5,525 nt of DNA from Methanothermococcus okinawensis (GTDB lineage Archaea > AGJL01 > Methanococci > Methanococcales > Methanococcaceae). The notes beneath the pieces were generated by a model. The model did not search any database and was not told where the DNA came from. It was given only the letters and a program-made list of their open reading frames with translations. Of this stretch, positions 1 to 5,034 are shown one piece after another (positions within the stretch are counted from its first letter, which is position 1; the number at the start of each line of letters is the position of its first letter). The stretch covers positions 1-5,525 of the forward strand of contig DQVU01000196.1 of NCBI GenBank assembly GCA_015661585.1. Direction: 5' to 3'. Both the position numbers and the translations under genes were made by a program.

Positions 1-110
1 CTTATGTGTGCTTCATCCCTACCTGTGTAGATCCTTCCACTGAGATAAACTATATCTCCAACCTTCAATTTATACACTGTATCCTTTGATATAGGAGTTT
101 TTAACTCCAC
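1..110 (-). CDS. Class I fumarate hydratase (or tartrate dehydratase-like) beta subunit, N-terminal part
   Basis: This is the first 36 codons of a minus-strand gene whose remainder lies beyond the left edge. The readable product begins (M)ELKTPISKDTVYKLKVGD and continues through IVYLSGRIYTGRDEAH. The 'KLKVGDIVYLSGRIYTxRDxAH' pattern is the hallmark N-terminus of the beta subunit (C-terminal Fe-S hydro-lyase domain) of two-subunit class I fumarases, which interconvert fumarate and malate with an alpha subunit carrying a [4Fe-4S] cluster. In methanogens this serves the incomplete reductive TCA route. The usual 'TARD' appears here as TGRD. I chose a GTG start at 110-108 because GGTGA lies 4 bases upstream; the nearby ATGs are out of frame and run straight into TAA. 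A tartrate dehydratase beta subunit cannot be separated on this fragment. Too short to show up as a long reading frame, but the motif match is strong. Confidence 0.85.
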   Translation of the reverse strand, partial: MELKTPISKDTVYKLKVGDIVYLSGRIYTGRDEAHI

Positions 111-191
111 ATTTTCACCATAGATTTATATATTTTATCATTAATACAATAATTATTATATAACAGTTATTAAAAATTATTAGGTGAGAAG
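111..191. promoter_or_regulatory. Divergent promoter region between fumarase beta gene and aIF2 alpha gene
   Basis: An 81-base AT-rich spacer between two outward-facing genes. TTATATAA at 156-163 is a perfect palindrome and well placed as the TATA box for the minus-strand fumarase gene (expected start near 131-136, leader about 25 bases). For aIF2 alpha the better placed candidate is TTATATAT at 126-133, giving an expected start near 155. AGGTGAG at 182-188 is the aIF2 alpha ribosome binding site and GGTGA on the minus strand at 115-119 serves the fumarase gene. If both boxes are used the two promoters overlap, so binding of the basal factors could be mutually exclusive. Placement is by spacing only. 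Confidence 0.45.
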
Positions 192-983
192 ATGAGAAAG
201 GACTTCCCAGAGGAAGGAGAGTTAGTTATAGGTACAGTTGTAGATGTTAAACCTTATGGGGCATTTGTAGAGTTGTTGGATTATCCAAATAGAGAGGGGA
301 TGATTCATATATCTGAGGTATCCTCTGGATGGGTAAAGAATATAAGAGATCATGTTAAAAGGGGACAGAGGGTAGTGGCAAAGGTAATGAGAGTAGATAA
401 GAAAAAGGGACATATAGATCTATCTTTAAAGAGAGTTACAGAACAGCAGAAAAAGGCTAAAATACAGGAGTGGAAGAGGTTTCAAAGGGCGGAGAAGTTA
501 CTACAATTTGCAGGGGAGAAACTTGGAAAGTCCCTTGAGGAGGCCTGGGAGGAGGTAGGATATAAGTTAGAGGAGGAGTTTGGAGAACTCTATCACGCCT
601 TGGAGTGTATCGCCATAGAGGGCAAGGAGATCTTAGAGGAGTTGGATATTCCAAAGGAGTGGAGGGATGTACTTTACGAGGTGGCTGTTGAAAACATAGA
701 GTTGCCTACTGTAAAGGTAGATGGTATATTGACACTTACTACAACGGAACCTAACGGTATCAAAGTTATAAAGAATGTCCTGAAGAAGGCCCTAAAGGCC
801 AACCCCTACGAGGACGTCGTTGTAGATATAAGATACGTTGGAGCTCCAAAGTACAGGATAGAGGTTGAGGCTCCAGATTATAAGAGTGGAGAGGAGGTAC
901 TGAGGAAAGTTGCAGATACTGCTATAAACTCCATCAAGAAGTATAAGGGAGGAGAAGGTAGTTTCGTAAGGGAGTACCATTAA
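192..983 (+). CDS. eif2a: Archaeal translation initiation factor 2 subunit alpha (aIF2 alpha)
   Basis: This is the alpha subunit of the heterotrimeric aIF2, which delivers initiator Met-tRNA to the small ribosomal subunit; alpha strengthens tRNA binding by the gamma GTPase. The 263-residue product matches the family length. Residues 12-83 form an S1/OB RNA-binding domain (GTVVDVKPYGAFVEL, EGMIHISEVSSGWV, GHIDLSLKRV). About 88-170 is the helical domain (QEWKRFQRAEKLL, EVAVENIELP), and about 173-263 is the alpha/beta domain that contacts gamma. The position matching eukaryotic Ser51 is Asn50 by eye; Ser44 and Ser45 lie close by. The ATG at 192 has AGGTGA 4 bases upstream. nop10 follows after 19 bases in the same direction, a widespread archaeal gene pair. 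In many archaea rps27e and rpl44e precede this gene; here a divergent fumarase gene does. Identification is secure. Confidence 0.98.
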   Translation: MRKDFPEEGELVIGTVVDVKPYGAFVELLDYPNREGMIHISEVSSGWVKNIRDHVKRGQRVVAKVMRVDKKKGHIDLSLKRVTEQQKKAKIQEWKRFQRAEKLLQFAGEKLGKSLEEAWEEVGYKLEEEFGELYHALECIAIEGKEILEELDIPKEWRDVLYEVAVENIELPTVKVDGILTLTTTEPNGIKVIKNVLKKALKANPYEDVVVDIRYVGAPKYRIEVEAPDYKSGEEVLRKVADTAINSIKKYKGGEGSFVREYH

Positions 984-1002
984 AATAAAGTTAGATGAAA
1001 AC

Positions 1003-1167
1003 ATGAGGATAAAAAAGTGCCCAAGATGTAAGAGATATACGTTGAAGGATATCTGTAACATCTGTGGAGAAAAGACTGTAACTGTCAAACCACCGAGATT
1101 CTCCTTAGAGGACAGATATGGCAAGTACAGGAGGATGTTGAAAAGATCTTTAAAGGATAAAAAATAA
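1003..1167 (+). CDS. nop10: Nop10-family rRNA pseudouridine synthase subunit
   Basis: A 54-residue protein, normal for archaeal Nop10. It is a core member of H/ACA ribonucleoproteins with Cbf5, Gar1 and L7Ae, where it binds Cbf5 near the active site and supports guide-RNA-directed pseudouridylation of rRNA. The sequence opens MRIKKCPRCKRYTLKDICN and has a four-cysteine zinc ribbon (C6, C9, C18, C21; CPRC and CNIC), then the family signature PPRFSLEDRYGKYRRMLK at residues 30-47 and a basic tail. It sits 19 bases behind aIF2 alpha in the same direction, so cotranscription is likely. The ATG at 1003 fits the family N-terminus; an ATG at 995 is out of frame and stops after three codons. No strong ribosome binding site is seen (AGATGA at 993-998 is the nearest purine-rich stretch), which fits translation coupled to the upstream gene. 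Confidence 0.96.
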   Translation: MRIKKCPRCKRYTLKDICNICGEKTVTVKPPRFSLEDRYGKYRRMLKRSLKDKK

Positions 1168-1305
1168 TAAAAAATAAAGTAGAAGCCTTGTTTTAAATCA
1201 AGGGAAGATCTCAAGATTTAAAAAGGAATAAAAGGACTCTCTTTATATTATTACCTTTTCTCCCGATATTTCTAACGTAGAATAATATATTTCCCTAGTG
1301 AAATT
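1168..1305 (+). promoter_or_regulatory. Spacer after nop10 with weak hairpin, pyrimidine tract and likely promoter of the 1306 gene
   Basis: The spacer holds a 5-bp inverted repeat CCTTG/CAAGG (1186-1190 and 1199-1203, 8-base loop) that is not followed by a T run, so it is a poor terminator by itself. A pyrimidine-rich tract covers about 1237-1273 and could release transcripts from the aIF2 alpha-nop10 unit in the archaeal U-tract manner. Within it, TTTATATTA at 1242-1250 is the best TATA-box candidate for the next gene, predicting a start near 1273. AGTGA at 1296-1300 is a weak ribosome binding site 5 bases before the ATG at 1306. A second TATA-like string, AATAATATAT (1281-1290), is too close to the start codon. 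No gene is seen. Confidence 0.35.
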
Positions 1306-2742
1306 ATGGATAGTAGTGTTTTGATCAGGAGATGTAATGAATTTTTAGAGGAGTTGTCAAAATTTAGAGAGGAGATGTCGTCAAAATTTTCAGAGAATTT
1401 AGATAGTGATTTCTATAGTAATCTGATAGATACCCTAAGTAGGAATTTAAAAATTTTGGAGGATTTAAAGGAGAAAATGGAATTACAGGGTTTTGATACT
1501 CCGTTCATAGGTGTGGGGAAGTTAAAAGGGTGTGATGAGGAGGATCTCTACGAGATAAAGTCTTACGTCTCCTACCTTAGAAGGATGGTAGATGAGAAGA
1601 AGGGGGTACTAGAGAGGGTGAGGTACGCCATAGTATCCCATAGAATAGCCTTGGGACATCTGAAGGAGAAGGAGGGGAATAGAAGGATAGTACATTTTCT
1701 ACCTTACGACGGCTCCAATAAAAATATACTCTTCAATATGCCAACACTCTTTGTCAGAACGTACAAGAGACTTTTAAATATATTGGAATCTGAAGGTAAG
1801 GGAATACTAAGTTCTGTCACTATAACCTTTATAGTGGTGGAGGATGGGAAGAGGAAGTTAAAGAGGGTAAAGATAGAGGATGAAAATTACGAGGAGTATC
1901 TTAAGAGAAACTATGGAGATGTACTTATAACCTCTATAAAGAAGAATTATACTAAGAATAAACTGATATCTGACAGTTATGTAAGGAAAACTCTGGCACT
2001 GTCTTACCTACTGGCATACTGGAATGAGATAGAAGGAAAGATAAAGAAGGAATATGAAGAAAAACTCTCTGAACATCAAAGGGAATTGATAGAGAAGTAC
2101 AGGAGTACAGTGTTGGACCTGAGGGAGGATGTAGAGGGAGGAGTGATAGATGTTAGAGCCTTGGAGGAGTTGAAGATAAAGAGGATAAGGATGAGGGAAG
2201 AATTGGAAAGATTAGGAATCTACAAGGGAGGAAAACCAGTAGGAGAGTTGGAGAGTGCTCTCAGGGTAGAGAGGGAGATCTCGGAAAAACTCTCATACAG
2301 TATAGCTGTAAAGTACCTCTCTCAGGATATCTTCAAGTACTACCTCTACAAGACCCCAGATGAGAGAGGTAAATCCAGTATGTTTCCCTCCATTCTTCCT
2401 ACACCTTCTCCTTTAAATCTAAGGTGGATGGAACTTGAGGGGATAGATCCTGTAAATGTCTTAGATGTTAAATTCTTACTTGAGAGGGAACTTCCAAAGT
2501 ACAGTATTTCCATTAAGAACCTTGGAGGGGTGGCTCTATATTTGGTTCATGGTTGGGATGGAGTCCAGAGGTACGGGTTCAGGAGGGAAGATGTTGAGGA
2601 GATTCTTAAAGATATAGCCCCTATAGATAGATTGAGATCTCTACTGAGTAAAAAAGGAGTAGATATAAAGAAGTTGGAGAGGTACAACTCTATAAAGAGG
2701 GAGAGGACGAAGAGGTTCTTAGATGCCCTTAGTAGGTTGTAA
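1306..2742 (+). CDS. Uncharacterised 478-residue helical protein, upstream partner of cobD
   Basis: I do not recognise a function. The product is lysine/glutamate-rich, has no signal peptide or membrane segment and is probably cytoplasmic. Residues 1-125 look almost fully helical. Residues 168-190 look like a beta hairpin (SVTITFIVVEDG then KRKLKRVKI). Residues about 238-330 are long charged helices with coiled-coil character. A Pro-rich turn at 361-370 (PSILPTPSPL) leads to a compact, less charged C-terminal part, where 405-435 contains NLGGVALYLVHGWDGV and a RYGFRREDVEEIL helix, the stretch most likely to be conserved; the last 40 residues are basic. I see no nucleotide-binding loop, CxxC pair or known catalytic motif. 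It may belong to a methanogen-restricted family of similar length (DUF530 comes to mind, unverified). It ends 2 bases before cobD, so the two are almost certainly cotranscribed. Codon use matches its neighbours. Confidence 0.85.
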   Translation: MDSSVLIRRCNEFLEELSKFREEMSSKFSENLDSDFYSNLIDTLSRNLKILEDLKEKMELQGFDTPFIGVGKLKGCDEEDLYEIKSYVSYLRRMVDEKKGVLERVRYAIVSHRIALGHLKEKEGNRRIVHFLPYDGSNKNILFNMPTLFVRTYKRLLNILESEGKGILSSVTITFIVVEDGKRKLKRVKIEDENYEEYLKRNYGDVLITSIKKNYTKNKLISDSYVRKTLALSYLLAYWNEIEGKIKKEYEEKLSEHQRELIEKYRSTVLDLREDVEGGVIDVRALEELKIKRIRMREELERLGIYKGGKPVGELESALRVEREISEKLSYSIAVKYLSQDIFKYYLYKTPDERGKSSMFPSILPTPSPLNLRWMELEGIDPVNVLDVKFLLERELPKYSISIKNLGGVALYLVHGWDGVQRYGFRREDVEEILKDIAPIDRLRSLLSKKGVDIKKLERYNSIKRERTKRFLDALSRL

Positions 2743-2744
2743 CC

Positions 2745-3671
2745 ATGCTCAACCCTCTAATACTCTGGGGATCTGTAGTATTTGATAGAATCCTTGGAGA
2801 ACCTCCTGAGAGAATCCACCCTGTAGTCTGGATAGGTAAGTTGATTTACCTCCTGGAAGATATTTTTAGATCTACCTACTCAAGAGATAAGGTTAGGGAT
2901 CTCCTTTTTGGATCCCTTACTACATTAATTACATTGACGGTGGTATTTTTAGCATCTTATATCCTCGAGATATCTCTAAGTAAATTACCTGAGATCCTTC
3001 AATATCTCCTTTACCCCCTTATCCTCTCAACAACAATAGGGTATAAGTCCCTGTTAGATTTCTCAAGGAAACCTATAGACTGTGTGAAAGAGGGGGATAT
3101 AGAAGGTGCGAGGAAGTACCTTCAGTGTATAGTAAGTAGGGATACCTCGAAGTTAGATATAGAACATATCCTATCTGCATCGGTGGAGAGCCTATCTGAG
3201 AATATAACAGATAGTATTATCGCCCCCCTCATCTACGGGGCACTCTTTGGACTCCCTGGAGCCTTCCTATACAGGGCTGTGAATACATTAGATGCTATGA
3301 TAGGATACAGAAATGAGAGATACGAATACTACGGTAAGTTAGCTGCCCGTTTAGATGATACATTAAATATTATACCTTCACGTATTGCAGGTTTGCTCCT
3401 TGTAATAACTTCGCCACTATATGGAGGAAGTATGAAAGGGGCACTCTACGGTTTCCTTAGGGAGGGTTCTAAAACCCCCTCTCCAAATTCAGGCTATACT
3501 ATGGCAACAGTAGCTAACAGTTTAAACATTACCCTTGAGAAAATAGGATACTACAGATTAGGAAGGGGGAATATAGATCTTAAAAAGGCTTACGATTCCT
3601 TGAAGGCTGTAGATGTGGTAGTAATATTCTTTCTTGTAGTTTATACTCTTTTGTATTGTTTTATTGGCTAA
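2745..3671 (+). CDS. cobD: Cobalamin biosynthesis protein CobD/CbiB (adenosylcobinamide-phosphate synthase)
   Basis: This integral membrane enzyme attaches the aminopropanol (or its phosphate) arm to adenosylcobyric acid, giving adenosylcobinamide (phosphate) late in corrinoid synthesis. At 308 residues it has the normal family length. The N-terminus carries FDRILGEPPERIHPVVWIG (13-31), the family signature with LGEPP and HPV. The central block has ESLSEN (148-153), D156, then YRAVNTLDAMIGYRNERY (176-193), ARLDD (201-205), PSRIAG (211-216) and the loop KTPSPNSG (243-250), all expected in CbiB. Hydrophobic segments lie near 52-75, 84-100, 157-176, 212-226 and 288-307. The start is 2 bases after the stop of the unknown gene; AGGTTG at 2734-2739 inside that gene's end could serve as ribosome binding site, so translational coupling is likely. 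No other cobalamin gene is in the window, which is usual for scattered methanogen corrinoid genes. Confidence 0.96.
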   Translation: MLNPLILWGSVVFDRILGEPPERIHPVVWIGKLIYLLEDIFRSTYSRDKVRDLLFGSLTTLITLTVVFLASYILEISLSKLPEILQYLLYPLILSTTIGYKSLLDFSRKPIDCVKEGDIEGARKYLQCIVSRDTSKLDIEHILSASVESLSENITDSIIAPLIYGALFGLPGAFLYRAVNTLDAMIGYRNERYEYYGKLAARLDDTLNIIPSRIAGLLLVITSPLYGGSMKGALYGFLREGSKTPSPNSGYTMATVANSLNITLEKIGYYRLGRGNIDLKKAYDSLKAVDVVVIFFLVVYTLLYCFIG

Positions 3672-3805
3672 TAAAAAATCTACTTCTCATAGTTATAATT
3701 AAAAAGATAATAATTATAATAAAAATCAATGAAAAATAAAAGGTAAATGCATTTTCACCTGTATATTATTTAACCACCACTTTGAGGGGAACTAAAATTA
3801 TTATT
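3659..3805. terminator. Convergent AT-rich gap with weak dyads between cobD and bioW
   Basis: The two genes end facing each other across 134 bases. A 7-bp all-AT inverted repeat, TTTTATT (3659-3665) and AATAAAA (3670-3676) with loop GGCT, straddles the cobD stop codon; read on the minus strand it lies beside a six-T run (3678-3673) and could end the bioW transcript, while the plus-strand signal is poor. AAATGCATTT at 3745-3754 is a 10-base palindrome flanked by AGGT and TCACCT, making an imperfect symmetrical element. On the minus strand this gives AGGTGA two bases from an ATG, but that frame has only 8 codons. No gene is supported here. The terminator role is inferred from position. Confidence 0.3.
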
Positions 3806-4519
3806 TTATCTTACAATGTAGGGCTTATTTTCCAGATCCCTTATCAATCTCTCCAACCTCTCCCTGTCCCTTTCAGAAATATCCACGAAGAACACCCTGC
3901 CCCCTACCTCTCCCCTCTCCTTCAAGTTTGTAATTCTGAAATATCCCTTCTTAGTGGCCACGTAACCTGTGGTATAAGATGGATTATCTGAAATACACAA
4001 CTCTGCAATAACTCCCAAGTCTATAACCTTAGTTGCTATCGCTATGGCATCAACAGTCCTCTCTGTTCCCAAATTCTCCTTTAATATCCTATTCCTTAAC
4101 TCCTCAGATGTAGATATACACTTCACCCTTACACCCCTCTCCCTGTCAGGTTCCAACCTATGTCCCTCCAAGTTCAATATACTTGCTCCCCTCATACCTC
4201 CCTTATCAACTATTCTAAATGCCTCCTCTATAACATCTTCTTTTATTCCCTCTTTTCTCAGAATATCCCTGGCAACCTCTCTGGCCTCTTCCTTACATCT
4301 ACACCTAATAGTTTTTATAGGTAGGTGATCTATATACTTTATATTCTCTTTAATCTCTTCAATCTTTATGTTTATGAAATCTGGAGTTCCATTCTCATGG
4401 GAAAATGCCCTTCTTATAAACTTGATGGTGTATTCCTCTACCTTCTCCCTCTCTACTATAGTCTCTGCCCCTGAAATATGCCTACCATTTTTCGACGCCC
4501 TCATTTTTACACTGTACAT
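3806..4519 (-). CDS. bioW: 6-carboxyhexanoate-CoA ligase (pimeloyl-CoA synthetase) BioW
   Basis: BioW makes pimeloyl-CoA from pimelate, CoA and ATP (giving AMP and pyrophosphate), feeding BioF at the start of the biotin ring pathway; in methanogens biotin is needed for pyruvate carboxylase. The 237-residue product is close to the family size, slightly shorter than Bacillus BioW. Family motifs seen: the N-terminal MYSVKMRASKNGRHISGAE (1-19), GGMRGA (107-112), LEPDRERGVRV (122-132), the distal TTGYVA then GYFRI (183-196), and GGRVFF (206-211). The protein starts directly on the conserved MYSVKMRASK block, so ATG 4519 is well supported; GGGAT about 7 bases upstream is only a moderate binding site. 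Other bio genes (bioF, bioD, bioA, bioB) are not adjacent inside the window: the downstream neighbour is convergent and the upstream neighbour divergent, so this copy is monocistronic. Two plus-strand open frames across it are shadows. Confidence 0.96.
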   Translation of the reverse strand: MYSVKMRASKNGRHISGAETIVEREKVEEYTIKFIRRAFSHENGTPDFINIKIEEIKENIKYIDHLPIKTIRCRCKEEAREVARDILRKEGIKEDVIEEAFRIVDKGGMRGASILNLEGHRLEPDRERGVRVKCISTSEELRNRILKENLGTERTVDAIAIATKVIDLGVIAELCISDNPSYTTGYVATKKGYFRITNLKERGEVGGRVFFVDISERDRERLERLIRDLENKPYIVR

Positions 4520-4542
4520 ATTTATCCCAGGTTATTTTTTGT

Positions 4543-4606
4543 AGAGTACTCTCCAGTGTCCAAAATAGGTTGGATAATAACTGGAATTTTATTCTTTTTT
4601 ATATGT
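4543..4606 (-). promoter_or_regulatory. Predicted bioW promoter with nested dyad across the start site
   Basis: On the minus strand, ATATAAAA at 4604-4597 is a good TATA-box candidate and predicts transcription starting near 4570-4575. Exactly there lies a nested inverted repeat: outer arms TCCAGT (4552-4557) and ACTGGA (4580-4585), inner arms TCCAA (4559-4563) and TTGGA (4570-4574) around a 6-base centre, with G4558-T4575 able to pair as G-U. Next to it, AGAGTACTCT at 4543-4552 is a perfect 10-base palindrome, 24 bases before the bioW start codon. The placement would suit a repressor operator. The TATA call rests on spacing; the repeats are directly visible, but the regulator is unknown. Confidence 0.45.
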
Positions 4607-4788
4607 TGGGGTTTTTATCATCGATTTTATTATTTTTATACTTTTTATTATTCTTAATACCATAGTTCCTATCAACTGATAGTTTAAAAAATAAGAAAAT
4701 AAAAATAATAATAAAGATCAATAAAAATTATAAAAAATAAAAAAGAATAAAAAGCCTAAAAAGAACAGAACAGAAATCTCGTTTACTC
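4586..4788. other. Extremely AT-rich divergent spacer with a T-rich to A-rich switch
   Basis: I see no gene, tRNA or C/D-box-like RNA in this stretch. From about 4586 to 4660 the plus strand is T-rich, and from about 4685 to 4765 it is A-rich, so the two halves are rough reverse complements (for example TTATTATTTTTAT near 4627 and ATAAAAATAATAA near 4700). The turning point carries a small perfect dyad, CTATC (4669-4673) and GATAG (4678-4682) with loop AACT. Together with 4520-4585 and 4789-5034 this makes a 515-base gap between bioW and the gene at 5035. Such purine-rich flanks are common around strong archaeal promoters and can also arise by simple drift. Confidence 0.5.
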
Positions 4789-4813
4789 CTCCAGTACTCA
4801 GTATAAACTGGAG
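4789..4813. repeat. Inverted repeat CTCCAGT-N11-ACTGGAG
   Basis: A perfect 7-bp inverted repeat (4789-4795 and 4807-4813) with an 11-base spacer that contains TATAAA at 4802-4807. Its arm shares TCCAGT/ACTGGA with the outer arms of the dyad at 4552-4585 over the predicted bioW promoter, and both are preceded by TACTC. It may be a second site for the same DNA-binding protein, an RNA hairpin, or a TATA box framed by an operator. Nothing directly downstream is clearly a gene until 5035. Confidence 0.4.
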
Positions 4814-4931
4814 AATTGAAATAAAATAAGTTCTTATTCCAGGATTACACTATGCTCAATTCATACTTAAAGGTTGTAGGGCACTTTCTATACTTCATTT
4901 CTAATACTTTAAATAACTTAAAAATCAGTAC

Positions 4932-5029
4932 TATAAAAACTTGTCTTTATTTGAGAGAAAGTAGTAATATTAACAACAGTATAAATTATAAAAATGACAA
5001 TAATTATAATAACAACGATAATAGGTGGT
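4932..5029 (+). promoter_or_regulatory. Likely promoter and ribosome binding site of the gene at 5035
   Basis: Two TATA-like strings precede the gene: TATAAAAA at 4932-4939 (expected start near 4960) and TATAAAT at 4980-4986 (expected start near 5007, leader about 28 bases). AGGTGGT at 5023-5029, 5 bases before the ATG at 5035, is a strong ribosome binding site and is the main reason for choosing that start. Confidence 0.4.
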
Positions 5030-5034
5030 ATTTT

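Noticed and set aside
222..413. Minus-strand open frame of 63 codons inside aIF2 alpha
   Set aside because: It lies wholly within the secure aIF2 alpha gene on the other strand, has no ribosome binding site and its product resembles no protein.
457..654. Minus-strand open frame of 65 codons, Pro-rich
   Set aside because: It is a shadow of the Glu/Lys-rich helical part of aIF2 alpha, whose purine-rich codons read as Pro/Ser/Leu on the reverse strand.
1186..1203. Hairpin CCTTG/CAAGG as a bacterial-type terminator after nop10
   Set aside because: The stem is only 5 bp, and no T run follows it; the pyrimidine tract farther on is the better candidate.
792..1214. Minus-strand open frame of 140 codons
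   Set aside because: It runs across the end of aIF2 alpha and all of nop10, both of which are well supported on the plus strand; the product is a Phe/Leu/Tyr-rich shadow with no family motif.
3726..3760. AGGTGA followed by ATG on the minus strand in the cobD-bioW gap
   Set aside because: The frame has only 8 codons and the spacer between AGGTGA and ATG is 2 bases, shorter than at the real genes here (4-5 bases).
3782..3991. Plus-strand open frame of 69 codons
   Set aside because: It overlaps the 3' end of bioW in antisense and shows no motif or binding site.
4044..4328. Plus-strand open frame of 94 codons
   Set aside because: It is antisense to the conserved middle of bioW; its Ser/Leu/Pro-rich product is a typical shadow.
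4586..4788. Possible CRISPR leader or repeat array in the long AT-rich gap
   Set aside because: There are no regularly spaced direct repeats of 25-40 bases; the apparent repetitiveness is simple A- and T-rich sequence.
4770..4930. Possible structured non-coding RNA (tRNA, C/D or H/ACA guide) in the less AT-rich part of the gap
   Set aside because: No cloverleaf, no RTGATGA/CTGA box pair and no ACA-box hairpin pair was found by eye on either strand; only the 7-bp dyad at 4789-4813 stands out.
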